Positions 46,757 through 55,645 are shown, counted from the stretch's first letter. The stretch is 64,000 nucleotides of DNA from Amycolatopsis camponoti (GCF_902497555.1 NZ_CABVGP010000001.1:4320501-4384500), one strand, 5' to 3'. Notes: generated from the letters alone by a model not told the origin. Program-made: numbers and translations.

Positions 46757-47710
46757 GTGCGCGCGGCGGAGATCCGGACGGCGGGCGGTGCCCCGGTGGT
46801 GGCCGACCGGCCGGTGCCCGAACCGGGGGCGGGCGAGGTCGCGGTGAGCGTCACGGCCGCGCCGATCACGCCGCTCGACCTGCTGTGCGCGTCCGGCACG
46901 TCCTACTTCGGCCTGCCGGAGCTGCCGTACGTGCCGGGCGTGCAGGGGGTCGGGGTGCTGACACGCCCGACGCCGACCGAGCCGGCCGGGACGGCGGTGT
47001 GGTTCGCCACGACCGCGGGCATGCGGCCCGGGGACGGCAGCATGGCCGAGCACGCCGTCGTCGCGCCCGCGGACCTGGTGGTACTGCCGTCCGGGGCGGA
47101 CCACGCCCTGGTCGCGGCGCTCGGGCTGTCGGCGGTGGCCGCGTGGATGTGCTTGACGTGGAAGGGAAATCTCGTCGCGGGCGAAACGGTGCTGGTGCTC
47201 GGGGCCGGCGGGGTGGTCGGCCAGTCGGCGGTGCAGCTGGCCCGCGTGGCCGGAGCCGGGCACGTCATCGCCTGCGCGCGGTCGGAGGCCGCGCTGGAGC
47301 GGGCCCGGCGGCTCGGCGCGGACAGCGTCGTGCGGTTCGCGCCCGGCGACGACGTCGAGCGGCTGACGCGGCGGCTCGGCGACACGCCGGTCGACCTGGT
47401 GATCGACCCGGTGTCGGGGATCCCGGCCGCGGCGGCGCTGCGCACCCTGCGCCCGGGCGGGCGGCTGGTGAACCTCGGCAGCGCGGCCGGCGACGAGGTC
47501 CCGGTGTCCTCGGCCGTGCTGCGCAGCAGGTCCCTGCACATCCACGGCTACACGAACAACGAACTCGACACCGGCCGCCGCCGCGAAGCCCTCCTCACGG
47601 TGGTCGGGCACGCGATCACCGGGGCGCTCACGGTCGACTACGAGCGCGTCCCGCTGCTCGACGCGGGTGCCGCCTGGACCCGCCCGGGGCGGATCGTGCT
47701 GGTCCCCTAG
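46757..47710 (+). CDS. Zinc-independent MDR oxidoreductase (quinone reductase-like)
   Basis: A 317-residue medium-chain dehydrogenase/reductase. The nucleotide-binding motif is GAGGVVGQSAVQLA, typical of NADPH:quinone reductase relatives; zinc-binding cysteines and histidines are absent. The start is GTG at 46757, six bases after the dioxygenase stop, so it is the last gene of the catabolic operon. It may reduce a quinone or enone formed from the dihydroxy-aromatic substrate. Its stop overlaps that of the convergent AhpD-like gene by four bases. Confidence 0.87.
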   Translation: MRAAEIRTAGGAPVVADRPVPEPGAGEVAVSVTAAPITPLDLLCASGTSYFGLPELPYVPGVQGVGVLTRPTPTEPAGTAVWFATTAGMRPGDGSMAEHAVVAPADLVVLPSGADHALVAALGLSAVAAWMCLTWKGNLVAGETVLVLGAGGVVGQSAVQLARVAGAGHVIACARSEAALERARRLGADSVVRFAPGDDVERLTRRLGDTPVDLVIDPVSGIPAAAALRTLRPGGRLVNLGSAAGDEVPVSSAVLRSRSLHIHGYTNNELDTGRRREALLTVVGHAITGALTVDYERVPLLDAGAAWTRPGRIVLVP

Positions 47711-48240
47711 CGGCCGTAGCCTTCGGCGGCCAGGACCTTCCCCATCATCTCGTAGGCCGCCGGGTCCTCCGGCGCGATCGTGGCCAGGCCGTCGACGTAG
47801 CGGTTGTACATGCAGAACGCCGCCGCGATCAGCACCGTGTCGTGCAGCTCGACGTCGGTCGCCCCTTCGGCGCGGGCCGCGGCGACGAGCTCGCCGGTGA
47901 CGGCGCGGCCGGTTTCCCGGGTCGCCAGTGCGATCCGCAGCAGCGCCTTGAGCTTGTCCGACACGGGTGCGTCGTCGATCCCCGCGCACGTCGCGTCGAC
48001 CACGGCCCGGCCGCCGTCGAGGGTTTCGGCCGCCGCGGCGGCGTGGCTGCCGTGGCAGAAGCGGCACTCGTTGCCGTTCGAGACCACCGCCGCGATCAGT
48101 TCGCGCTCGCCCACTCCCAGGGGGCTCTCTCCGCGCAGGAGGGTTTGCGCCAGGTGGTTCAGCGGTACCGCGGTCTCCGGCCGGTAGGCCATCAGCGACC
48201 GGATCCCCGGCAGCTGCGGGTCGAGCGGGATGTGCGGCAT
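47707..48240 (-). CDS. AhpD-like/carboxymuconolactone decarboxylase-family protein
   Basis: A 177-residue helical protein with the E58-C59-x-x-C62-x-x-x-H66 motif (ECRFCHGSH) of AhpD-type peroxidase-related proteins. Such proteins reduce peroxides through the CxxC pair; the same fold is used in carboxymuconolactone decarboxylation, which the CxxC makes less likely here. ATG at 48240 has GAGGAGG upstream. A 7-base inverted repeat with a 12-base spacer (48260-48285) lies just before the gene and may be an operator. It converges with the ring-cleavage operon, so a link to oxidative stress from aromatic degradation is possible. Confidence 0.87.
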   Translation of the reverse strand: MPHIPLDPQLPGIRSLMAYRPETAVPLNHLAQTLLRGESPLGVGERELIAAVVSNGNECRFCHGSHAAAAAETLDGGRAVVDATCAGIDDAPVSDKLKALLRIALATRETGRAVTGELVAAARAEGATDVELHDTVLIAAAFCMYNRYVDGLATIAPEDPAAYEMMGKVLAAEGYGR

Positions 48241-48259
48241 CAGGTCCTCCTCGCGAGGG

Positions 48260-48285
48260 CGAAAGATCTCCCCGCGAGTCTTTCG
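48260..48285. promoter_or_regulatory. Inverted repeat before the AhpD-like gene
   Basis: Arms cgaaaga and tctttcg are separated by 12 bases, 20 bases upstream of the start codon. The AT-rich arms in GC-rich DNA suggest a binding site for a regulator. Confidence 0.4.
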
Positions 48286-48290
48286 GGTGA

Positions 48291-48332
48291 CGGCGGCCCG
48301 GCCAACCTCCGCGTTGCCCAACCGGGCCGCCG
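48291..48332 (-). terminator. Terminator-like hairpin after the chitinase gene
   Basis: Eleven-base complementary arms (cggcggcccgg and ccgggccgccg) flank a 20-base loop, 22 bases past the chitinase stop on the minus strand. It separates the chitinase from the AhpD-like gene read in the same direction. Confidence 0.5.
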
Positions 48333-48353
48333 CCGAAAGGATCAGCCGGAAGT

Positions 48354-50096
48354 TCAGCCGACGGTGAAGTCGTCGGCGTAGAGGGCACTTTGGCCGTACC
48401 AGCCGTGGACGTAGACCGTCACCGCACCCGACGCGCCGGTCGTGAACGGCACCGACAGCTGGGTCCAGCCGCTGCTCGAGGTCCACGTGCTGGCGGTCGC
48501 GCCGCCCCGGACCCCGACGTAGGCGTAGTTGCCCTGCACCCAGGCCTTGAGCGTGTAGGCGTGGTTCGGGGCGAGGGTGACGTTCTGCGCCGCTTCCCCG
48601 GTGGCCGAGGAGGTGGGCACCACCTGCAGCGCGTGGGTCCCGGAGTGGGCCGGGGTGGCGACGATCGCGTCACCCGCGGCGCTCCACGGGCTCAGCGCGC
48701 CGGTCTCGAACCCGCCGTTGACGACCCCGCCCGCGGGCGGAGTGCCCTTCACCGTGAGGGTGAACGTCGCACTGTGGCTCGCCGATGCCGCCGTGCCGGT
48801 GACGGTCAGCGGGTAGACCCCGGGGACCGCGGCCGAAGTGGTGCTCACCGACAGCGTCGCGCTGCCGCCGGCGGTCACCGAGCCGGGACTGACCGACGCC
48901 GTGACGCCGGCGGGGGCGCCGGTGACCGAGAGCGTCACCTGCTGAGCCGATCCGGATGTCACCGCGGTGCTGACGGTCGCACCGGCCGAGCCACCCGGGT
49001 CGACGGCGGCCGAGGACGGGTTCGCGGCGAGGGAGAAGTCGTTGACGGGCACGGTCGTGCCGCCGGTGAAGGGCGCGAAGGCGTGGCTGAAGAACCACGT
49101 GTCCTGGGCGATGCCGGAGCAGTTGTCCGCGGCGGCACCGCCGGGGCAGCCGCCGTTGTCGCGCTGCAGGGCCCAGAACGACAGCTCGTTGATGCCCTTC
49201 GAGACCGCCCAGTTGTAGACGGTGGCCGCGTCGGCGGTCGTGAACGTCTCGGCCGGGCCGAAGTCGTCGACGCCGATCATCTCGGTGATCCCGACCATCG
49301 CCCACAGCTGCGCCTGCGTCTTGCCCGGGTACAGCGCGCCGAGCTGGGAGACGAGCCCGGTGGCCGAGGTCTGGGTGTCGGTGGCCATCTGGTGGGCGGC
49401 GTTGTCGTAGTAGTCGAAGGTCATCATGTTGACCACGTCGACGCGGGTGCCGTTGGAGACGGCGTTGCGCAGCACGGCCAGGCCGCTGTCGGCGAGGCCG
49501 CGGGTGGTCGTGGGCAGGGTGTAGGAGATCTGCAGCGGCCGCCCGGACGCCGCGGCCCAGTCCTGGACCTTCTTGATGGCCTTGTTGCGGCGGTCGATCC
49601 CGGCCGAGTTGGTGAGCGAGTTGTCCTCGATGTCCATGTCGAGGCGCGGGACGTCGTAGGTGGTGATCACCGACTCGTAGGCGGCGGCGATCGAGTCGAC
49701 GTTGGTGCAGCTGTCGCCGATCTCGGTGCCGGTGTTGTCGGCGGTGTAGCCGCCGAAGGACGGGATGACGTCGCCGCCGCGCGAACGGATCGTGGCGATG
49801 TCCGAGCCGAACGTGGAGTTCGCGATCGGCATCCCGGTGTCACCGTTCCAGTAGACGGTGCAGGAACCCTTGGTGGCGGCCTGGATGAACGCCATCGTGA
49901 GGTGCTTGGCGCCCGACTGCTGGGCCAGCGCGGCGGGGCTCTCGCCGGTCCAGGCTTCGAAGTACGGCGCGAAGACGTGCGCGGGCAGCGGCGTCGCGGC
50001 TTGGGCGGTCCCCGCGCCGGCGACCAGCGAGCCGGCCGAAACCCCCATCAGGGCAAGTAAAACGGACATTCGGGAGAAAGGTCTGCGACGACGCAT
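48354..50096 (-). CDS. Secreted GH18 chitinase with Ig-like linker domain and C-terminal carbohydrate-binding module
   Basis: A 580-residue exported enzyme. A signal peptide with arginines and a hydrophobic core ends near AQA at residue 33. The GH18 barrel follows (40-350) with the catalytic LDMDIED at 152-158, where E157 is the acid/base. Residues about 365-440 form an Ig-like repeat rich in Ser, Thr, Ala and Val, and 445-580 resemble a CBM4/9-type sugar-binding module (NGGFETG...). The architecture is chitinase ChiC/D-like. ATG at 50096 has GGAG six bases upstream; the longer frame adds no signal-like sequence. A DasR-like operator lies about 85 bases upstream, consistent with control by N-acetylglucosamine. 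Confidence 0.93.
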   Translation of the reverse strand: MRRRRPFSRMSVLLALMGVSAGSLVAGAGTAQAATPLPAHVFAPYFEAWTGESPAALAQQSGAKHLTMAFIQAATKGSCTVYWNGDTGMPIANSTFGSDIATIRSRGGDVIPSFGGYTADNTGTEIGDSCTNVDSIAAAYESVITTYDVPRLDMDIEDNSLTNSAGIDRRNKAIKKVQDWAAASGRPLQISYTLPTTTRGLADSGLAVLRNAVSNGTRVDVVNMMTFDYYDNAAHQMATDTQTSATGLVSQLGALYPGKTQAQLWAMVGITEMIGVDDFGPAETFTTADAATVYNWAVSKGINELSFWALQRDNGGCPGGAAADNCSGIAQDTWFFSHAFAPFTGGTTVPVNDFSLAANPSSAAVDPGGSAGATVSTAVTSGSAQQVTLSVTGAPAGVTASVSPGSVTAGGSATLSVSTTSAAVPGVYPLTVTGTAASASHSATFTLTVKGTPPAGGVVNGGFETGALSPWSAAGDAIVATPAHSGTHALQVVPTSSATGEAAQNVTLAPNHAYTLKAWVQGNYAYVGVRGGATASTWTSSSGWTQLSVPFTTGASGAVTVYVHGWYGQSALYADDFTVG

Positions 50097-50155
50097 CTGC
50101 GCTCCAGTGCCGGCGGGAAGCCGTGCCGCGGCGTAACACGGCGAGAACGTCCCCA

Positions 50156-50175
50156 GGATTGGATCAGACCAATCC
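50156..50175. repeat. Inverted repeat in the chitinase promoter region
   Basis: Arms ggattgg and ccaatcc flank atcaga, between the chitinase start and the DasR-like site. It may be a second regulator site or lie at the start of the transcript. Confidence 0.35.
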
Positions 50176-50180
50176 ACGCG

Positions 50181-50197
50181 TCAAGGTCTAGACCACT
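50181..50197. promoter_or_regulatory. DasR-responsive element (dre-like site)
   Basis: The core ggtctagaccact matches the Streptomyces DasR consensus ACTGGTCTAGACCACT at 13 of 16 positions, with the palindrome ggtctagacc intact. DasR is a GntR repressor released by amino-sugar phosphates and controls chitinase genes. The position upstream of the chitinase supports the call. Confidence 0.7.
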
Positions 50198-50246
50198 AAA
50201 CCGGCCGGATGGCCGCACCGGTTGCTCATTCCCGATTCGACGGCCG

Positions 50247-50276
50247 TTGACCGCGTGTGAGCAACGATCGGATACA
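50247..50276 (+). promoter_or_regulatory. Promoter of the FtsX-type transporter operon
   Basis: TTGACC and GATACA are separated by 18 bases. Transcription would begin near 50283, which excludes the GTG at 50257 as the start of the permease and favours ATG 50320 or GTG 50356. Confidence 0.6.
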
Positions 50277-50319
50277 AAACCGTGCCAAGTCCGGCGATCT
50301 GCCGGTAGCGTGCGCGTCC

Positions 50320-52938
50320 ATGCGGGTGAATTGGGGGACGATTGGACAGCGCAGAGTGACCAAGCCGTGGCGCGCGGCACCGAAGGCCGTCCTCTCCAGC
50401 CCGCTCACGCTGATCGTCGCGGCGGTGACCTCTTTGCTCGCCTGTTTCCTCGGCACCGCCGCGGTCCTGCAGGCCTCCGCCGCCGGCGGCGCCACGGTCG
50501 CCTACCAGACCGGGATCACCTGCCCCGACAGCTACGGCCCGGTCTTCGGCAAGGGCAACATCCCCGTCCGGGACATCCCGGCACTGACCGGCGCGGTGCA
50601 GCGCCACGCCGGCGCGCACGGCTTCGGCACGCCGGTCGTCGGCCAGTACACCAACGTCCTCTACGGCACCCAGTTCAACGGCGACCCGAACTACAAGGTC
50701 CGCCTCGCCTACCGCGACCAAGCCGGTCTGGACAACCTGGCGCTGCAGCAAGGCAGCCGCGCGCCGGGACTGTGGCTGGGCAACGTCGTCGCCGCCCCCG
50801 AGCACATCGGCATCGGCACCAAGCCCAGCGTCCACGGCGTCGCGCTGCCGCCGGTCACCGGCATCTACCGCGACCTGCTCGACCCGCCGCCGCGCTGGTG
50901 GTGCTCGCAGCAGTCCGGCGCCGTCGTCGACCGGCTCGCCAACGACCCCATCGACTCGATCGTCTTCGCCACCGACGGCAAGACCTTCGACGACGCGGTC
51001 AAGGCGATCGGCCTGCCGACGATGCAGTACTTCCACATCTCGTTCTACGAACCGGCACCGACCACCCTCAACGCGGCCGAGGACCTGCTGCAACGCTCCC
51101 GCGACCTCATCGCCGACGTCCGCGCGGACCTCACCGCCCAAGGGCTCGGGAACCTGGTCGCCGCCGACGTCCCGACGTTCGAACGCTCGGTGGGGATCGC
51201 CCGCCAGGCCCAGGACAACGTGTTCGTCTCGATCCTGCCGCTCGCGCTGATCAGCGTCCTGGTCGGCTGCGCCGGCCTCGGCACCGTCGCCCTGCAGTGG
51301 TACCAGCGACGCCACGCCCAGCTGCGGCTGCTCTCCGCCCGCGGCAGCGGCCCGGGCGCCCTCGGCGGCCTCGCCGTCGCCGAACTGGGCCTGCCGATCC
51401 TGCTCGGCGGGGCGCTCGGCGCGGTCGCCGCCCGGCTGCTGCTCGGCGTCTACGGCCCACCCGGCGCACCCGACCCCGAAGCCGAGCTGCGCGCCGGCAT
51501 CGTCGCGGCGGGGGTCCTGGTGGTGTCGCTCGCGCTGCTGGCCCTCGTCGTGGCCGTGCGGGCCCACCGGGAGTTCGAACTCGGCCGCGTACGCCGCGCC
51601 GGCAACCGGGTGCGGCTGCTCGGGTACTTCCCGTGGGAGCTCGCGACGGCCGGCATGGCCTGGCTCGGCTGGACCCGCCTGGCCCACTACAGCACCGGCT
51701 CCCGGCTCGGAAATCCATTACCCCAGGTCGACCCGCTGGCCCTGACCTACCCGGTGTTCGTCGTGCTGACCGTCGGCCTGCTCACCGCCCGCCTGGCCTG
51801 GCTCGCCCTGCACGCGTCCCACCGGGCCCGGCTCTGGTCGCGCCCGGCCCTGCAGCTGGCGATCCGGCGGCTGGCCGGCGCCCGCGCGCCGGTGACCGGC
51901 GTCCTGATCATCGGCACCCTCGCCATCGGCACGCTCGCCACCGGCATCGGCATCGCCAACGGCCAGGAGGCCGCGCTCGACACGAAGTCGGCGATCTTCG
52001 TCGGCGGCAACGCCCGCCTCGACACCGACAGCCCGATCGGCATGGGCACCGTCGCCATGCCCGCCGCACTCGCCGGGAACAGCACCGTCGTCGGCGAGCT
52101 CACCGGCACCGGCAGCGTCGTGCTGGTCGTCGACCCCGCGACGTTCGCCAAGGGCGCCGCCCTCGACGACGTCCCGGCCGGCGACCTCGACGGGCTGCTG
52201 CGCCGGATCTCGCAACCGGACCCCCGGGGCACGCCGGTGATCCGCGTCGGCCACACCGCCAAGCAGACCGCCCAGCTGCCCGACGGCCTGCGCGACGCCG
52301 TCACCGTCGCCGACCTCCCGGTCTTCCCGATGATCGGCACCTCGCCCGGCTACGTCGTCTCCCGCACCGCCCTCGACCACGGCCAGCTCGACCGGGTCCC
52401 GAAGTGGAGCGTCCTGACCGGCGCACCGCTGGCCGACGCGACCGCCGCGTTGCGCGCCGCGGGCGTGTTCATCCCCAACCGGATCAGCCGCGAAACCGCA
52501 CTGGACAGCCTGCCGTTCTTCGTCGTGTCGTGGACGTTCTCGTTCGTCGCCCTGCTCGGCGCGGTCCTCGGCGTCGTCGCGATCCTCGCGTTGCTCGTCG
52601 CGGTCGAGGTCCGGCGGCGCCAGAACGCTCTCGCCGGCGCGCTGGTCCTGCGGATGGGCATGCGGCCACGGACCCTGCTCGCGAGTCACCTGATGGAACT
52701 GGGCGCCCTGAGCGGGCTCGCGATCGTCGTCGGCGTGGTGTGCGGGATCTCCGTCGCGGGACTCTCGGTCCCGCGGTTCGACCCGGCGACCTTCCTCGCA
52801 CCCCGCTCCGAACTCCCCGACCCGCTGCCGTTCGTGCTCACCGTGCTGGTCATCGGCGTGCTCGTGGTCGCCTTGGCCGGCTGGATCGCGATGCGCTCGG
52901 TGCGCACCGCCCGGACCGCGGAGCTGATCCGTGCCTGA
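50320..52938 (+). CDS. FtsX/MacB-type ABC transporter permease
   Basis: An 872-residue membrane protein. One hydrophobic segment near the N-terminus precedes a large extracytoplasmic domain (about 50-310), then a first FtsX-like bundle with further segments, a second extracytoplasmic region, and a C-terminal FtsX bundle of three or four segments. This is the duplicated layout of actinobacterial FtsX permeases, which usually move or sense lipids, lipoproteins or peptides rather than pump solutes through the membrane. The start is uncertain: ATG 50320 has a weak ribosome site, and GTG 50356 (12 codons later) is possible. It overlaps the first ATPase gene by eight bases. Confidence 0.9.
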   Translation: MRVNWGTIGQRRVTKPWRAAPKAVLSSPLTLIVAAVTSLLACFLGTAAVLQASAAGGATVAYQTGITCPDSYGPVFGKGNIPVRDIPALTGAVQRHAGAHGFGTPVVGQYTNVLYGTQFNGDPNYKVRLAYRDQAGLDNLALQQGSRAPGLWLGNVVAAPEHIGIGTKPSVHGVALPPVTGIYRDLLDPPPRWWCSQQSGAVVDRLANDPIDSIVFATDGKTFDDAVKAIGLPTMQYFHISFYEPAPTTLNAAEDLLQRSRDLIADVRADLTAQGLGNLVAADVPTFERSVGIARQAQDNVFVSILPLALISVLVGCAGLGTVALQWYQRRHAQLRLLSARGSGPGALGGLAVAELGLPILLGGALGAVAARLLLGVYGPPGAPDPEAELRAGIVAAGVLVVSLALLALVVAVRAHREFELGRVRRAGNRVRLLGYFPWELATAGMAWLGWTRLAHYSTGSRLGNPLPQVDPLALTYPVFVVLTVGLLTARLAWLALHASHRARLWSRPALQLAIRRLAGARAPVTGVLIIGTLAIGTLATGIGIANGQEAALDTKSAIFVGGNARLDTDSPIGMGTVAMPAALAGNSTVVGELTGTGSVVLVVDPATFAKGAALDDVPAGDLDGLLRRISQPDPRGTPVIRVGHTAKQTAQLPDGLRDAVTVADLPVFPMIGTSPGYVVSRTALDHGQLDRVPKWSVLTGAPLADATAALRAAGVFIPNRISRETALDSLPFFVVSWTFSFVALLGAVLGVVAILALLVAVEVRRRQNALAGALVLRMGMRPRTLLASHLMELGALSGLAIVVGVVCGISVAGLSVPRFDPATFLAPRSELPDPLPFVLTVLVIGVLVVALAGWIAMRSVRTARTAELIRA

Positions 52939-53623
52939 CAAACCGATCTTCTCCCTGCGCGGCATCGGCGTCGACTACCCGACCCCGGCCGGCGTCGTCA
53001 CCGGCGTCGACGACGTCAGCTTCGACGTCCCCGCCCGCGGCATGACCGTGTTCGCCGGGCCGTCGGGCTCCGGGAAGTCGACCCTGCTGCGCGTACTGGG
53101 CCTGTTCGAACAGCCCGCCCGCGGCACCCTCACCTTCCAGGGCGCCGACGTCCGCCGGCTCAAGCACCGCGAGCGCCGCGCCCTGCGGCGCCACCACCTG
53201 GGCCTGGTGTTCCAGAGCCCGTCGGACAACCTGCTCGGCTACCTGAGCGTGGCCGACAACCTGCGTGCCGCGGCCGAAGCCGCCGGCACCGACTGCCGCC
53301 CCGACGACATCCTCGGCCAGCTCGGCCTGCACGGCACGGGGGACTGGAAGATCTCCGCGCTCTCGGGCGGCCAGCAGCAACGCCTGGCGTTCGGGTGCGT
53401 GCTCGCCGCGCGCTCCACGGTGATCCTCGCCGACGAACCGACGTCCCAGCTCGACGAAGCCTCCGCCGACCTCGTGCTGGACACCCTGCAGTACCTCGTG
53501 GACCAGGACTTCGCGGTCCTGGTCGCCTCACACGACGAACGCCTCATCGACCTCGGCGCGCGCGTGGCCCGGCTGCACAAGGGCACGCTCGAAGGCGTCG
53601 AAGAACGGGAGCCCCGGCCGTGA
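52931..53623 (+). CDS. ABC transporter ATPase 1 (MacB/LolD-type)
   Basis: A 230-residue ATPase with Walker A GPSGSGKST (43-51), signature LSGGQ (144-148) and Walker B VILADEPT (164-171). It starts with GTG overlapping the permease stop and ends in a GTGA overlap with the second ATPase gene, so the three are translated as one unit. It is the regular member of the ATPase pair and should drive the FtsX permease. Confidence 0.92.
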   Translation: MPDKPIFSLRGIGVDYPTPAGVVTGVDDVSFDVPARGMTVFAGPSGSGKSTLLRVLGLFEQPARGTLTFQGADVRRLKHRERRALRRHHLGLVFQSPSDNLLGYLSVADNLRAAAEAAGTDCRPDDILGQLGLHGTGDWKISALSGGQQQRLAFGCVLAARSTVILADEPTSQLDEASADLVLDTLQYLVDQDFAVLVASHDERLIDLGARVARLHKGTLEGVEEREPRP

Positions 53624-54288
53624 CCCTCGTGGAGGCCGTCGGCCTGCGCCGCAGCTTCGCCCACCCCAGCGGCGACATCGAAGTGCTGCGCGGGCTCGAA
53701 CTGCGCGTCGGCGCCGGCGAGCTCGTGACCGTCTCGGGCCGCTCCGGCTCCGGCAAGAGCGCCCTGCTGGCGCTGCTGTGCGGGTTCGACTCCCCCGACT
53801 CCGGCTGCGTGCTGCTCGACGGCGTCCCGATCAGCGGCGCCCCGCCCTGGCACACCTGCGCGGTCCTGCCCCAGGCACTCGGGCTGGCCAACGAACTCAC
53901 GATCGCGGAGAACATCGCCCTGCCCCTGCGGCTGCGCTCCGACATACCCCGCCCGGCCCCGGCGGCGATCCAGTCCCGCGTCACCGGACTCCTCGACGAA
54001 CTCGGCATCGGCGACCTCGGCGACCGCTACCCCCTCGAGGTGTCGTTCGGACAGCAGCAACGCGTCGCCCTGGCCCGCGCGGTCGCCGGACGACCCCGGG
54101 TGCTGCTCACCGACGAACCGACCGCCCACCTGGACGCGGGGTCGACACCGCGCGTCCTGCGCCTGCTGCGCCGATGCGCTTCCGAAGGAGCGGCGGTGAT
54201 CGTCGCGACCCACGACGACGAGGTCCACCGCATCGCCGACCGCCGCGTCCGCCTGCTCGACGGAGTGCTCACCGCCCTGCTGGACTAA
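53620..54288 (+). CDS. ABC transporter ATPase 2 with altered signature motif
   Basis: A 222-residue ATPase. Walker A GRSGSGKS (40-47) and Walker B VLLTDEPT (161-168) are normal. The signature reads VSFGQ (141-145) in place of LSGGQ, losing the first glycine of the motif. It begins with GTG in a four-base overlap with ATPase 1. With two different ATPases and one permease, the complex may be a heterodimer with one composite ATP site weakened, as in several asymmetric ABC proteins. This is inferred from the motif and operon only. Confidence 0.9.
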   Translation: MTLVEAVGLRRSFAHPSGDIEVLRGLELRVGAGELVTVSGRSGSGKSALLALLCGFDSPDSGCVLLDGVPISGAPPWHTCAVLPQALGLANELTIAENIALPLRLRSDIPRPAPAAIQSRVTGLLDELGIGDLGDRYPLEVSFGQQQRVALARAVAGRPRVLLTDEPTAHLDAGSTPRVLRLLRRCASEGAAVIVATHDDEVHRIADRRVRLLDGVLTALLD

Positions 54289-54373
54289 CCGATCAGGAAT
54301 CGAGAAGCGCTGGTCAGCGGCTCGGCAATACCGTCGTTCCCGTACCGCAGACCACGACTTCAGGAGCACCGCG

Positions 54374-54724
54374 ATGAGCACCCAGGGGATCAAGACCGTT
54401 CTCCACCCCGTCACCGACCTCGCCGCCGCCAAGGCCGTCTACACCGCCCTCCTCGGCACCGAACCCCAGGCCGACGCGCCCTACTACGTCGGCTACGACG
54501 TCGAAGGCCAGCACATCGGCCTCGTCCCCAACGGCGCGCAGCAGGGCATGACCGGCCCGGTCAGCTACTGGCACGTCACCGACATCGAGGCCAAGCTCGC
54601 CGAAGTGACCGCCGCCGGCGCGAAGGTCAAGGACGAACCGAAGGACGTCGGCAACGGCCGCCTCGTCGCGACCTTCACCGACGCCGACGGCAACGTCCTC
54701 GGCGTGCTGCAGGACCCCGCCTAA
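54374..54724 (+). CDS. VOC-superfamily (glyoxalase/bleomycin-resistance-like) protein
   Basis: A 116-residue single-domain protein with the paired beta-alpha-beta-beta-beta halves of the vicinal oxygen chelate fold: TVLHPVTDLAAAKAVYTALLG at the start and FTDADGNVLGVLQDP at the end. The substrate cannot be told; such proteins include isomerases, dioxygenases and drug-binding proteins. AGGAG lies seven bases before the ATG. Its stop overlaps that of the convergent SDR gene by four bases. Confidence 0.87.
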   Translation: MSTQGIKTVLHPVTDLAAAKAVYTALLGTEPQADAPYYVGYDVEGQHIGLVPNGAQQGMTGPVSYWHVTDIEAKLAEVTAAGAKVKDEPKDVGNGRLVATFTDADGNVLGVLQDPA

Positions 54725-55560
54725 TCCAGCGCGGTCGCCCGGCTGACCTCCTCCCAGGACGCCAGCTCCGCCGCGAGTGCCTCGTGCTGGGCCCGGATCG
54801 CGTCCACCGCGTCCGCGCCCAGCGCCAGGTGCAGCGGAGCGTCGTCGCGGCCGACCGCCCGCACGATCGCCGCGGCCGCCTTCGCCGGGTCGCCCGGCTG
54901 GGTCCCGTCCATCGACTCCACCGCCTCCCGCGTACCCGACGTCGACACCGCGTAGGCGTCGATCGGGCGGGAACGGTGCATCCGGCCGCCGCCGAACTCC
55001 GTGCGGAACGCACCCGGCTCCACGATCAGCACCTGCACCCCGAACGGCTTCACCTCTTCCGCCAGAGCCTCGGACAAGCCCTCCAGCGCGTACTTCGCGG
55101 AGCTGTAAGCGCCGAAGCCGGGCATCGACAGCTGCCCACCCATCGAACTCATCTGCACGAGCGTCCCGCTGCCCTGCGCCCGCAAGTGCGGCAGCACCGC
55201 CTTCGTCACCGCCACCGCCCCGAAGAACATCACCTCCATCAGCGCCCGCAGCTCCTCCAGCGTCAGCTCCTCGACCGCCCCGACCGAACCATGGCCCGCG
55301 TTGTTCACCACGACGTCGATCCGGCCGAACTCCTCCAGCGCCGTCTTCACCGCCGCGGCGACCTGACCGGCATCGGTGACGTCCAGCGCCGCGGTCCGGA
55401 CCCGGTCCCCGCCACGATCCCGCAACTCGGACAGGGTTTCCGGCCGCCGCGCGGTCGCCAGCACCCGGTCACCCGCGGCCAACGCGGCCAGCGCTATCTC
55501 CCGCCCGAACCCGGCCGAGCACCCGGTGATCACCCAGACACGGCCATCGGTGTTCGTCAT
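54721..55560 (-). CDS. Short-chain dehydrogenase/reductase (SDR)
   Basis: A 279-residue oxidoreductase with the dinucleotide motif TGCSAGFG (12-19), NNAG (87-90) and the active-site Ser139, Tyr152 and Lys156. The form resembles classical SDRs acting on ketones or hydroxyls with NADP(H), suggested by the basic ARRPE after the second strand. ATG at 55560 has GGGAGGA upstream; the longer reading frame adds no SDR sequence. It is divergent from the LysR gene 99 bases away, so it is the likely target of that regulator. Confidence 0.92.
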   Translation of the reverse strand: MTNTDGRVWVITGCSAGFGREIALAALAAGDRVLATARRPETLSELRDRGGDRVRTAALDVTDAGQVAAAVKTALEEFGRIDVVVNNAGHGSVGAVEELTLEELRALMEVMFFGAVAVTKAVLPHLRAQGSGTLVQMSSMGGQLSMPGFGAYSSAKYALEGLSEALAEEVKPFGVQVLIVEPGAFRTEFGGGRMHRSRPIDAYAVSTSGTREAVESMDGTQPGDPAKAAAAIVRAVGRDDAPLHLALGADAVDAIRAQHEALAAELASWEEVSRATALD

Positions 55561-55645
55561 CTTCGCGTTCCTCCCAGTGGCTTTCCTCCCCGCCATCCTG
55601 GGGACGACCACCACCGCGCCGCCAACACCGATCTCCTGCCGGGGC

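Noticed and set aside
50257..50319. The longer start of the FtsX-type permease
   Set aside because: A -35/-10 pair at 50247-50276 places transcription start after this GTG.
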